Part shown: one piece after another, positions 14,201 to 25,666 of the stretch | How the letters are laid out: each line of letters begins with the position of its first letter | Position numbering within the stretch: the first letter of the stretch is position 1 | Assembly (NCBI GenBank): GCA_905182985.1 | Contig: CAJJDN010000022.1 | Location: forward strand, 1 to 64,000 | Source of the DNA: Paramecium sonneborni | Lineage: Eukaryota > Ciliophora > Oligohymenophorea > Peniculida > Parameciidae | DNA length: 64,000 bases | Direction of reading: 5' to 3' | Notes under the pieces: generated by a model | Database searches by the model: none | The model's input: the letters and a program-made list of their open reading frames with translations, nothing else | Told to the model about the DNA's origin: nothing | Made by a program: the position numbers and the translations under genes

Positions 14201-17200
14201 TTTAAATTTCCTTAACTTCACCTTGTGGAGATGCTAAAAAATCAACTAACCATACTTCTGAACATTCTGTTATTACTTTCAATTCTTAGATTGAAACCTC
14301 TAAAAATTAATAGCAACCAATCTCTACTTTATCAAATAATAATTCAATTCTATTTAAGTGATACATCATTTCAGAAACTTAAGAGAAAGATCTTCTCATT
14401 AATTCTATAAGTTCATTTTACAATCCAAAATCATTTGTTACAAAAAATGTCACAATTAATGAAGGTAATAATTATAAATCAGCTTGGGTTTCTCCAGATA
14501 TCAATTTGTCTAAATCTATCGTTTCAATTAATTAAGAGTTTTAGATTTAAAATTTTTTTGATTGCGCTAATAAATTTCCAACTCCAATCAATTCATTCAT
14601 ATCATTTGATTTATAAATAGCCTCTATGTTAGTCTGAGCTTACTTATCTATAGTTTCTATTCCAGTTTTTAAAAATGGTGGCAAAGCCTAAACTAATTCT
14701 GATTCTAGATCTTTTAAAAATTTATCTTTTAATAAAGTATTATTCCAAGTAAACTATTAAAATTTATTTGTAAAATTCTTATAAAATTAAATAAAATTCG
14801 AAACATAAAAATCTTATCTTTAATCTTAAAAGTACAAAAGGATTCCACAGACTTCTTTTTATATTTCAATTTCAAAATTTGATTGTATAGATTGTTGATT
14901 CTAATTTTTAGAAGAATTTGTCTCTTATACTCCAAGTGTGTCCATATATGATATTATAGATATAAGACTAGAAACTATAGGATTTCTAGCAATAACTGTT
15001 GTGTCATAATCCGAAAATTCATCTTCTAATGATCTTTATTATTTTGGTGGTATTCCTAAAATAGATGATGCTAAGTCTTTAGCAATCTTCATAAATTATG
15101 ATTAGGCTGTTACATTACCAATAACATTTAAATTTATTCTTTCCTTTGCTTTTTCTATTTTCGATTCTTTGACTGATTTCAGAATATAAGAATATAGAAG
15201 ATTATTTTTATCATATTCTAAAAGTGTAATTAGTTTAGGTACAATTTTTATATACAATTCATCTCTTTTCATTATTTTCAACATATCGAATCTAATCATA
15301 ATGGATATTAGTTTAGTTATATCTAATACTAATGGATTAATGTAAATCTCTTCATCATTTTGATTAGCTTTCTATTTTGTTCCTTTTTTGCTTTCTTAAT
15401 CTTCATTTTGATTAATTTTATATTTTGGATCCTTTTTATACTCTAAATCATCATTTAATTTCTTATAAAGAATTTCTAAAAATTCAAAAGTCTTTTAAAC
15501 TAAAGGTTTATAAATATCCACTAATTTTTCAAGTTTACTCAAGGATTAAACACTTTTTGAAATTGGTTTAGTTTCTGTATATAACCTACATAAATTTGGT
15601 ACTATTGCTTTATTAAAAGGCTCGTGATCAACATAAACTTTACATTTAATTATATATTACTTGTTATTGCCATATTACAGAATGCAGATCTATATTCTAT
15701 AGACATAGAATCATCAAAAACTTAATCAAAAATAAATTGGGTTGGAAAAATACGTTCCAAATAAGATTTCCACAAAAAGTTTCTTTAATACGCCAGATCC
15801 GCATATAAAAATAATTATTCTATTAAATAATTTTTGATTAAAGAACTAGAATAATTGAATTAATTACTCCTTAATACTGGTTAAGTATGCTATTTAAGTG
15901 TGATCAACGTATATTTTCATCTTTGTGGATTCACTCATTATTTAAGATAAATTTACATGATGATTGGCATAAATAGAGAACTTTTAAAATTTTCATTTTG
16001 TTTGATAAATTTGAAAATCATTTCTTAATTTACAGATATACTTTAATCGTTCAGTCTGCATATGCATCTAAAAAATTATAAATATTGAATATTTCTTTGT
16101 CCTTAACTATCTTCTGTTAAATTTTTATAATATAATAAAATATTTTTCTTTTCATCAGCAGATGAATTAAATTTTATATCCATTTCATCTGATAATTATG
16201 ATTCATCACTATCAATTTGTTGTCGAGCTTTTAATTTTTCATTTAATTTAATTTGATCGCATAAATTTATTAAAATTTATTCATTGCCACTTAAAACTGT
16301 TATTATACAATCTGTAGCCTCTTTAAAGTATTTGATTTAATAAAGAAAGTTTGGAAATAATTTATATATGTAAAATTAATTCTCCGGATTGTCTGAGCAA
16401 ATACTTCTAAGTAATCGATAGATCACTTTTAAAACACTCATTTTTTCAGATAAAAAAGCCATTTCCAATTTTTTTTTTCTTGCTTAAGTTTTTTGCTAAG
16501 ACTATGTTGTATGAGAGGAAACTAATTAACTCGCTGCTGATCTTCCTATAGCAATTTAATCTAAAAATAGTATAAATTGAAAATACTTAATGAATTTATT
16601 TAAGAGTCCTTATTAGGTTTTAAAGGGCTTATATTTGAACCAATATGAGATCTTTAAGATAAAACTATTGTATTTTTCGTTTATTTTTCTAAAGCAGCTT
16701 TATGTTATGCTAATTAATATTCACTATATTATCTTAATTCATCTTCGTTTGTAATATATTTCATAATTTCAATTAAAAGATCAATAAAATATTATTCTCT
16801 TAATATTTTCTATCTTTATAATATTGCTACTTTTGTGTTTTTGATATCAAGTTGAGTATTGATTAAAGAATTTATGCAAAATTATTCTAATTTTTCAATA
16901 GTAGTTGTCAATTTTTTATATATTTTGGTCATTTATTATTTTTATGCCTCTTTAGTCATATCTTTATTGACTTTGAGTTTAGTTAAACCTCTTCTTAAAA
17001 CAGGGAAGCCTGTTATTAAAAAGTTGGTTTCTAAGACATCACTATAGTTTGCTTTGTATAATTTTAGTACATCATCATCTTCTGTATTATCTGTTAATCT
17101 AATAACAAGTACTGATTTATCTTCTTCAACAACAGTATCTTTATATTTACTGTTTGCTTATAACTTGAAAATATAAAAAATTAATTACAATTTTTTTTTA

Positions 17201-18632
17201 CTCAATATGAACCCATTAAGAAGAATTACCAACTGCTTTAATCTTCATGAATGCATCTTTTGTAACATATTTTTAACTTACCGCATTTGATCCCATTGTA
17301 GGTACAGCTACAAATTAGAAAAGAGTATTAGGAGTAGGTTAATCAGATAAATATAATAATAATTAACCTGATTTAATAGGCTCATAATTTATAGCTAAAT
17401 ATTTTCCAAGAATAAAATGTCTCAATCTTAAACTCTATCCCCATTCAATTAATCCTCCTTTGTTAAGATCTTCATTTTCAATCTAAAACATTCCATTAGA
17501 ATCCCCATTAAATTCACCCTATTATTCATTCGATTGTTTCTAAAATGTTATAATTAATTCATTGTCTTAATTTCTTCCCAAAGTAAGAAGGGAATTTTCT
17601 TCAATGTGATGAATCCATATTACATCATTAAAACTGATAATTTATTCATTATCATTTTAATTACAAAATACAGTTAAAACCCAAGGACTTTAATGTTCTA
17701 AGGAAATATTAACTTCACTCGTTTATGCTATAGGTTTTACATCTTCTTCTTATTTTACTAATTATTTACAATATAATATACAAGTAGTTTATCTTCGAAT
17801 ACTCTATCCTTTTGCTAAGCTAGCTACTTTCTAAAATTTTTAAATTGTTGGTGTAATTTCTAAAATATCTTATTATTATGCTAATTAATCTGTCATTTTT
17901 TTAAGTAATTTCAGATTAGGAACAGCATATATGGATCTATCTTACAAATATTCATATGTATCCATAACACCATATTTAAGTGTAGCTCTTAACTTTGGTT
18001 TAATTCCTAAATAAATATGATCACACATAATATAAACACTATCACCTGCATATACTTCTGAATTTGATTCTTTTTAATGAACAAATGCAGGTTATAATTA
18101 AAATATGGTTTTTGATGATGGATACTCTACTAATTCTAATCTAAAGTTTTCTTTTTCTTCTTTAGCTTCTTTATTTGATAGAGATAAAAATCGATTAGTG
18201 GCAACATGCATAAATTGAATTAAATTATTGAAAGATAATGGTTTATCTTTATATTTTGCAGAAACATCAATGTTAGATTTATAATCAGCAATAATCTACT
18301 ATTAATTTGTATTCAATACTTTTGTTTAAAGATCTTTAAGTTTCTACATTTATTTTGAATTATCATCTTACATGGTTTCTTCTTTAAAATTGACAGCCAT
18401 TTGTAATTTAGATGTAATGAAATCAGGATAAATTCTAAACAAACTATAGTAGTAAAGTGAACCTGCAGCCATTATTTCTGGTGATATTTCAACCAGCTAA
18501 TCTTATATTTTTAACTGTTACCTTGGCATCAGTTTTAACTAACCCGTCACTATAGACAAAGAGAGATTGATTAGCTAAAGGACTTATTGAGATAACCTAT
18601 CCAAATTTTAAAGATTCACCTTTATTTGACAT
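8264..18632 (-). CDS. IP3/ryanodine-receptor-type intracellular Ca2+ release channel
   Basis: A ~10.4-kb gene coding for roughly 3,400 aa. The start is MSNKGESLKFGQVISLSPL, followed by the MIR/beta-trefoil-type N-terminal region (for example AGDSVYIMCDHIYLG, KYGVMDTY). A very long helical RIH-like middle follows. The channel domain has several membrane segments (10064-10363: YGVLAFIATLFHPFFFAFHL and LGLTFILVLLMNYYFTLMAY), the pore loop with NGGIGGW (about 9984-10001), the S6-like helix ending IFSGIIIDTFGELR, and the linker ENICFICGLDR with its paired cysteines (about 9770-9815). These last two blocks are diagnostic of the family (animal: GVIIDTFADLR, CFICGL). Introns seen include 18497-18521 (25 nt) and 8291-8316 (26 nt, just before the stop); others in the middle were not all mapped. 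Expected role: Ca2+ release from ER, alveolar sacs or the contractile vacuole system, as for the Paramecium CRC family. Ligand specificity cannot be read from the sequence. Confidence 0.93.
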
Positions 18633-18688
18633 ATTAATATAAATAAAAAATAAACTAGATATTTAAGGTTTTGCTAATAAACCTCTGA

Positions 18689-19609
18689 TTAAAATAACTA
18701 AAAAATAAGTTCTCTTTATCTCAACTCAGAAAACATATTTCATTTAATTTTATAATTTCCTATTTATCATTAAAATCAGAATATTAAACTTTAATAATAC
18801 CATCTATTTTTCAAAGGACAGGTATTAGATAATAAAGAATAGAAAGAGAAAAGTCATTAGTGAAACAATTTAGGTATTAATTGGAGACCTTGAAAGGTAA
18901 AAATCAAATTACATATTCCTTTTTAACGAATATTGAATTATTTAGAAAATTTAAAGAACTTTTTTCAAGTAAATATCTTATTATTGGATAAAGAGTGATA
19001 ATGAAACATGTTTTTTAAGAAGGTCATTCCTGATTAAAACTTAATAGTATAACAAATAATGAAAATATACCTTCAAAAGAAAATAATCGTTATAATTGTT
19101 CAAATACATAAGGAAAAGATAACTTATAGTTTCTTAATAACAGATTGAAATGAATAATATAATGAAGATCAAACTGTTAGAATCAAATAAAAAAAAAGTT
19201 TAAGTTTAACAGATAGATAAATTGTGGTAGGAAAGAAAAAATTTTCAATGAAAGGACAATTAAAAAGCCATTAGATGGTGTTTGTTTCATTTTATTTAGA
19301 AATAATGACATTGCAAATGTCTAAGAAGATTTGGATAATCAAATTATTAAAACTAAGCTAAATTCATCTTTGTTTCCAATAAATTCTTATTAAAGGGTTA
19401 ATGGAAATAAAAAATTAGAATTTTTCTTTTAGTATGCTTATTCTGAAATTATTGAGTCTTTAAAGTATCATCCATTCAATTTTAGAATATTATCATAATT
19501 AATTAGGTTTACAAATAAAAATACAATAAAGCCATTTATACTTTAACAAATCATAATTAATATTTAGCAACCGGAGGAGTAAATGCCTAGTTATATATAA
19601 TTCCTTTGA
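18689..19609 (+). pseudogene. unidentified gene with three in-frame TGA codons
   Basis: One frame stays protein-like for about 920 nt: LSLKSEYQTLIIPSIFQRT, then IERE...KQFRYQLETLKG, and finally KKPLDGVCFILFRNND to the stop at 19607-19609. Three TGA codons lie inside it (19031, 19151, 19163). The last two could fall in a 39-nt intron (gtttc...atgaag, multiple of three). The first has no convincing intron. No ATG opens the frame, so the 5' end is also unresolved. Either the gene has undetected introns, or it is a decaying copy, as is common after genome duplications in Paramecium. It ends 221 nt before the CRAL-TRIO gene on the same strand. No function proposed. Confidence 0.42.
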
Positions 19610-19830
19610 TGTAATTTAATGCAAATGTCTCATAAAATGGTTTTTATCATTTTCTGTAATGATTATTATATTTTATAGTTTGTAATAATTATGCTGATGA
19701 TATTATGAAAATTAATTATATAATATTCACCTATACATGTTATTATTATTAAAGGTAGTTCTTTAAATATATTCAACAAATTGGAATTTGATGTGCATAA
19801 ATTCTAATATTTTATAATTAATTTAATTCA

Positions 19831-20679
19831 ATGGGAAATTTAGAAAATTCCTGTTTAACAAGAGGAAATTCAAATAGCATTCAAGACAATCAAGATAGAC
19901 TTTCTGAATAGAAGCGTTCGAAAACTTCATAAAAAATAAGAAATTCTTTTCTTCATCCAATTTCAATTAAAGTAATAAAATACTTTGCTAAAATGTTCGA
20001 TTAACAATTTGATCCTTTTTCTGCAAATATAACATCACAAATTATTTAATTATCTAAGCAAAACCAATGTTTAGATTTAAGTTTGTGTAGATATTTATTA
20101 GTCAGCCAGAAATATAATTTTGAGAAAATCAACTAATTACTTAAAGAAAATGAAGAGTTCAAAAAAACTATACGGCCTATAGAGTGTGAACAATTAAGGC
20201 AAGCCATATAAATAATTGGAATCGATTTTAATTTAGGACTAGTCCTATGTGTAAAATTGGATAAAATAAACACTTAATATGTTTAATAGTATTTTATATA
20301 TTTTCTTGAACATTTGTTTTATGAAATTGCTACTTACAACAAATTAAATAATCATATAGTTATTGTTTATGATCTATAATAAGAATCAGCTAATCCAATT
20401 TTTCTTAATTTTATTGCCCACCTAACCTACAAACATTATTTTTTAAATGTAAGAAAACTCATTTTAATAAACATAAGTTTAGAAAAAATTTCCTCTGAAA
20501 TAATAGGCTTGTTAAGTTAAGGTTCATATTCTTACTTAATATTACCTCTATCTGATATTACATATTTACAAAGACATGTAAAAAAATCAGAGCTCTCAAA
20601 AGATTATGGAGGGATGTATTAAAAACCAAGAAATCCTATTCCTTTAAATTATAATGAAGTGCTTCATTTTAAAGTTTGA
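19831..20679 (+). CDS. CRAL-TRIO (Sec14-like) domain protein, probably N-myristoylated
   Basis: A single exon of exactly 283 codons (282 aa). The first residues MGNLENS fit an N-myristoylation site. Residues ~90-140 are a helical, CRAL-TRIO-N-like part; the core contains HIVIVYDLQQES and a later segment VRKLILINISLEKISSEIIG that matches the strand-helix of the lipid pocket. Near the end SELSKDYGG corresponds to the family's conserved P/S-x-x-Y-G-G. The size is usual for a stand-alone Sec14-type lipid transfer protein. Likely role: binding or transfer of phosphoinositides or other hydrophobic ligands at a membrane; the ligand is not predictable. The assignment rests on motif pattern rather than a computed match. 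Confidence 0.72.
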
Positions 20680-20771
20680 TCAATATTCTATATATAAATC
20701 AAAATTATAATTTCTAAATTAAATCATTGTAACAATATAAAAAGTACTAAGAAAATTTCAAATTTTTTTTT

Positions 20772-21131
20772 CTATTTTATATAATTTATGTTTAATTTTT
20801 GTCAAATTTAGAAACAACTAAAATTACATATTCAGTTATAAGAGATTCAAAATTAGTTTTGTTCGCTCTTGATGTTTAAAAACACAATGTCAATTCAAAT
20901 ATAAATGAATTGAAATAACATCAAACTATTTTTTTTTTTTTTTTCGTCAACAATTTTTAGGTCTATTATTCAAGAAATATTCCAAATGAATCCAATTATG
21001 AGATACCTTCTCTTTGCTTGACAAATAACCAAAACCTAGAATTCTTTGAATTAATAGGGAAAAAAATTGGGAGCTTTGTAAAACATACCAGCTTTACAGC
21101 TTTATGGATCAAACTAATTCTAGTATGTTGA
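20772..21131 (+). CDS. possible small unknown gene, start unresolved
   Basis: A frame open from 20772 to TGA 21129-21131 reads LETTKITYSVIRDSKLVLF... and ends ...NLEFFELIGKKIGSFVKHTS..., which looks like protein. It has no in-frame ATG at its beginning and includes a run of 15 T (about 20930-20944) that would encode several phenylalanines, where sequencing length error is likely. An ATG at 20788 opens a different frame of about 50 codons. No domain recognised. Confidence 0.3.
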
Positions 21132-21543
21132 TAGTTTCAAAATAAATTTCTTTTACTTTATTTTTGCTATATCTTTAGCTTATAGATACATATTAGTAAA
21201 ATTTACTGTGTTTGTTTTTCTCTATAATAATTACTTATAAATTTTTAAAATTAAAATTATCTGAAGTTCTAATATTATAACTTCTTATTTTTATAATCTA
21301 ATTAGAAATATAAAGAAAAAAGAAGTTTAAAATATTTAATTTTTTCAATTATAAAAATAATCAAATGACAACATATTGATATTGTAAAATGAATATTTTT
21401 ACAATTATTGTTCCCCAAGATTCAAAAAAAAAGTTATACTATGGAATGAAAAACAATTTAAAAAAAAAGCTTATAACATTAAGAAATTTGAAATTTTCTA
21501 TTATTTTAATTTAATTTATAAAAATTAATAATTATTTTATAAT
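21132..21543. other. intergenic region, no gene seen
   Basis: Very AT-rich, with short homopolymers. Nothing supported; it presumably includes the promoter of the protease gene that follows. Confidence 0.5.
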
Positions 21544-22330
21544 ATGGATTCTAAAGTTTATGATGAAGAATAAATAGGTGAAATTTAAGAAATTAATGAT
21601 TAAAAGCCAAAGTTAACAATTTGGAAACTTATATTATTAGAATCTTTAATGATATCTCCAGTAATCTGGGTTATTTTTTTCTTATGGATTTTAAAAATGC
21701 CTCTAAGTTGTTAATTAGCATTTTAGTTAATAACTTTATTAACGATCCCATTAATTAGTATAAAAATGTAGAAGTAGCATATTTCCAAACTAATAAAAAC
21801 TGATTTTTATGTAAGTGAAATGATTTACGGTTTAATATTTTTAATTGGTTCTTTTTTGACTACTGTAATCTTAGGGTATTTTATGTTTAAATATTATGAT
21901 ATTTTGGATTATGAAGCAATAAAAACATTACAAGGAAGCAAATTAACTTTAATTTTGGCATTAATATTATTAGCCATAAGCAATCCCTTTTTAGAAGAAT
22001 TTTTTTGGAGAGTTTATTTACCAGAATAATATCTAAGACATGAGGAGATTAATTATAACGAATAACTTAAATGGTATTTAGCATTACATTATGCATGTTA
22101 TCATTTTTTTGTTATTTATTTTTTTACAAAGTAATTTTTTTATAGTTATTGGTATTTATAGATTAATAATTGTGTCATTAATTGGATTCATAATAATAAC
22201 AATTGGAGGAAGAATCTTTTTTATAACAAGGGATAAACTTGGACTTTTAACAACAGCACTATTTCATATGGGAGTCGATTTAGGGATTGTTGCATTAGCT
22301 ATATATAAGATTCCATTAAATGGTGAATGA
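21544..22330 (+). CDS. CPBP-family (CAAX protease / Abi-type) intramembrane protease
   Basis: A 251-aa multi-spanning membrane protein in two exons; a 31-nt intron at 22131-22161 restores the frame and gives 252 codons with stop. The hydrophilic N-terminus (about 30 aa) is followed by about six to eight membrane segments. The catalytic motif EExxxR is present as LEEFFWRVYLPE, the next conserved His lies in the HY..CYHF helix (split by the intron), and the C-terminal Hxxx(N/D) motif is FHMGVDLGI. These are the three motifs of the glutamic intramembrane protease fold that includes Rce1. It could process prenylated proteins or have another membrane substrate; the substrate is not evident. All catalytic residues appear intact. 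Confidence 0.88.
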
Positions 22331-22832
22331 GATATTTTGTATGTTTAATGAATAAAGAGAAGAAATATAGATATAAATAATCATTCAAAAACTACTTGAA
22401 TGAAATATCTTTATATCACTCTACAAACTTTATTCTTGATCTTCACAATAATTATTTTATTAAGAACTCTGCTGCTAAAAATCAAAAATTTTAGCATATA
22501 TTTCTTCATCCATAGATTTACTATTAGATTTACTTAGATAGTTAGCCTATTATGAAAAATATTTCTAATATAATCTAAATAATAATACTTTGATTTATTT
22601 TTTAGTAAATTTATATTCAGTGTGTTATTCAAAATATGAGTGAATCATATTTAAATCTCCTAAAAAATTATGGTATAATTTCTGAAATAGTTCTTAACTT
22701 TCTTAATTCCATTTTGTTCTTTTGACATTAGATTTTTATTTATGTATTTTACTATTTTATTACATGATTTGTTGAACTAATGACTTAATTTTTTAGCTTT
22801 CATTATTCAAATTACTAGTCTAATCAATATTC
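22331..22832. other. intergenic region, no supported gene
   Basis: Lies between the ends of the plus-strand protease and a minus-strand gene. Short frames only; nothing convincing on either strand. Confidence 0.4.
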
Positions 22833-23425
22833 TCACTTTAATTAGATTTCATCAAAATCAATAATACAATATTACGAATTCAATTCTTCATCATCAAGAA
22901 AATTAAGAAAGAATTTATCATTTTACAAAATATCATAAAAATTAATATTCAAAATATTTGGAGTTTCATTTGCATATAATCTCAAAATGCAAAAGAAGTG
23001 TTATCAAGTTTACTTACATCAGATATTTTTCAAATATATACACACAATCAAATCTTCTTCTAATAAATAAATAGATTACCAAAATTTATTCTCTATTTTA
23101 ATTACTAAATATTATACTTTTAACCACAATCTCCTATAGAAACTCCAAAATAATATGTTTTTCGTGGGCTTTTGATAGATCAATAGTATCAATTAAAGAT
23201 TATTATTATATATCCTTATCAACTAAAATTTGTTATGTGATAGGTAATTGCAATTTGATGCCATTTTTTCTATCCTTTGCATTCAGTCAATTCTATTCTT
23301 TAAGAATTATTTTAATTCATATCTTTCAAGGGCCATATTATAGATTCTGTCTCAATTGATTTAAATTCTTTTTATTTCAAACATCTTTTCTATTGAGTGA
23401 ACAGTATTTAGTCATTTGAAAACAT
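22833..23425 (-). CDS. small unidentified protein gene with a frame break
   Basis: Starts at ATG 23423-23425 (MFSNDQILFTQQKRCLKQKE) and ends LNSQYCIIDFDEIQLK at TGA 22833-22835. Between them the reading is clearly protein-like (SLIDTIDLSKAHEKHIILEF). One single-base frame change is needed near 23243 (after ...AITYHITNF), and an intron of up to 37 nt near 23015. About 185 aa. No family recognised. It sits next to an assembly irregularity (N at 23637), so the frame break may be a sequence error rather than decay. Confidence 0.5.
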
Positions 23426-23443
23426 TATTTTTTACTAGAAATA

Positions 23444-23641
23444 AATATTATTAATCACAATTTATATTCAATAGAATCACCATATTTTAATCCATTAATT
23501 TTCTATAATATTAACAATTCTTAATGATGGATTCACAACAACATACATTATATTTTATGGATGATCAGAATTATATGAATTCTCTAATTTCTTTATATCA
23601 TATGCATAAGAATCTATATATATTTCATCTTTATCTNCATA
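23444..23641. repeat. second copy of the CFAP300 terminal exon (198 bp)
   Basis: This stretch matches 24322-24519 base for base, apart from N at 23637 where the other copy has g. It contains the last exon of CFAP300 up to the residues DKDEIYIDSYAYD but not the intron or upstream exon. Because it abuts an N, the simplest reading is an unmerged contig end rather than a biological duplication. Confidence 0.85.
23637..23637. other. ambiguous base N at a probable assembly join
   Basis: Single N in ttatctNcat. The sequence to its left repeats 878 bp downstream; to its right the match ends after four bases. Suggests two contigs, or two alleles, joined here. Confidence 0.85.
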
Positions 23642-24324
23642 ACTATGCTTAATTAATTTATATCAGATATTTTTGTACAAAAAGCCAAAGATCCTCTCAA
23701 AAATAAGTCAATCTCCAATTTTCGAGAATTTTAGCTAATAATATAACTAATTTAAATACTTAATCTTTATGATTATCTGTAAAAAGTTCTTCTTCAAAAA
23801 AAAAGATTTAATGAAAAATTTTTATTAAAAAAATATAAACATGAGGCTATTAGTTGTATATTTTTAATTAATCTTTTGATATACATATTAAGAACTTTAT
23901 TTGGCCTTTCAAATAAAACTAATAAACTTATATAATTTTTTTCCCCGCTTAGAAGAAAAAAATCTATACTATGGCTATTACCTTATTTCTAAATAAAGTT
24001 CCTTCATGATAGAAATTTGAGAGATGTTTTTTCAATTTATTAATCTTAAGTTGATTAAGTATATCATGTATCGAATGTCATAAATGTTATCGAATAGTTG
24101 GTTATTTATTTTAGAACTTTGATATAAAATTGAGGGCTTTCCTAAATTATCAGCAAATCTTAGAGATCTTATTTATAAAGTTAAGAGAAACTTGTTAATG
24201 ATTTTTGATTGATTTGAGTAATTAGTGCTTTTAACTTAAAATATTAATATTTTTATTTTTATTTTAAAGCCTTTTTTCCTAAGTTGTTTTAAGATTTATT
24301 ACAATATTTTTACAAATATTCAAT
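23638..24324 (-). other. possible coding fragment of uncertain origin
   Basis: On the minus strand a frame reads RSLRFADNLGKPSILYQSSK and INNQLFDNIYDIRYMIYLIN, which looks like protein, but no start, stop or intron pattern makes a complete gene. The segment lies wholly between the N and the true CFAP300 stop, so it may be misplaced sequence. The high A content of this strand is consistent with coding. Confidence 0.25.
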
Positions 24325-24354
24325 ATTATTAATCACAATTTATATTCAATAGAA

Positions 24355-25136
24355 TCACCATATTTTAATCCATTAATTTTCTATAATATTAACAATTCTT
24401 AATGATGGATTCACAACAACATACATTATATTTTATGGATGATCAGAATTATATGAATTCTCTAATTTCTTTATATCATATGCATAAGAATCTATATATA
24501 TTTCATCTTTATCTGCATATTTTCGAGCACTATTATTATTATTTTATAATACTTTACAGTATTTTTGTATAAATACTTTGTCCAATCTAAATAAGCTTAG
24601 ATTTCATCTTCATATTAACAAAGCTATCCTCCCAAAACTAAAATTTAAAATAATCTTAATAATAATTCTTATCTATCTGCTTCATTAAATACACAATATT
24701 ATTCACAATCTTCCATCACTAATGCTTTTCGTAATTCATCTGCTATTTATATATTTTCAAATTATTCTTCAAAACATTATTTAATATGCCCATTTACAAC
24801 AATTCTATCTTCTGTTAATTTATCAAATAAATCTAATTTTATTGATTTGCATGTCAAAGGTTAATATTTAATTTATGAAAGCAATACATTTTATTTAAAT
24901 GATGCATAATGTAATGATCCTCTTACATCCTTTGAATTAAATAAATCTAACAAAAATTGATTTGGATTTAAATAATCAAATTTGATATCAAATAGGAATG
25001 TATTTACTTTCAAGCTGTGTTATAAACCCCATTTTAGTAAAATTTCTAAAAACTTTTTATCTTCGAAAATAGTGTTTTCTTATCTAAAAAATGAGTAACT
25101 CTAATTTGTAACTTAATTGTCTGATTCAATTTACAT
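24355..25136 (-). CDS. CFAP300: cilia- and flagella-associated protein 300 (C11orf70 family)
   Basis: 252 aa in two exons; the 23-nt intron at 24530-24552 (gtattat...taatag) gives exactly 253 codons with stop. Characteristic blocks: LLKWGLQHSLKVNTFLFD near the start, KLDLFDKLTEDRIVVNGHIK, IADELRKALVMEDCEQY, and FQILVLGGQLCQYEDEI followed by LDWTKYLYK. The order and spacing match animal CFAP300 (about 267 aa), and the length is close. CFAP300 is a cytoplasmic factor needed for pre-assembly or transport of outer and inner dynein arms; loss in humans causes primary ciliary dyskinesia. The protein is soluble, with no membrane segment. The terminal exon is duplicated at 23444-23641, probably by misassembly. 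Confidence 0.92.
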
Positions 25137-25293
25137 TATAAACATTAATAAAATGTATTATTATATGGATTGAAGTATATTGAAATCTCAGAAATAGATA
25201 GGCAAAGAAAAAAAAATTTGAATAATAAGCATAAGAAATAATTACTCTCGGAGAAAGTGATTTTTTCATTAGTTAAGTTCAATCTAAATTCTT

Positions 25294-25626
25294 ATGAACT
25301 TAAATCTAAAATTAATTATAGATATAAAATACTTCAATATAGAAATAATATCTCTATAATTAAGAGTCAAATAGATTGGAAAAGTTTTATTCAGAACCTA
25401 ATTTAAGAAAATAATTCGTGCCATTAAACAGATAAACTTATTTAGAAAGAAAATATTTACGTTAAGAAAAGGATGGTCATTTAGAAGATAGGAATAATTG
25501 TATAAGAACTTTAAATGTAAATTATAATAATACTTATTAAAACACGCTAATAAGGAAACATATCAAGGTTATATTTTAGAAACTAATATATTAAATCGTT
25601 GTTATTTTTATTAATTATCTAAATGA
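25294..25626 (+). CDS. hypothetical basic 110-aa protein
   Basis: A frame of exactly 111 codons from ATG 25294 to TGA 25624. The product is rich in Lys, Leu, Ile and Gln, for example LFRKKIFTLRKGWSF. It runs divergently from CFAP300 with a gap of 157 nt. It could also be the first exon of a longer gene continuing to about 26336, but no intron linking the frames was found. No family recognised. Confidence 0.35.
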
Positions 25627-25666
25627 AGAGCAAATCTCAAATATTTTAACATGATTTATAGAATTT

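Noticed and set aside
20930..20945. Run of 15 T as a terminator or regulatory tract
   Set aside because: Bacterial-type termination does not apply in a ciliate nucleus, and such homopolymers are common in this AT-rich DNA.
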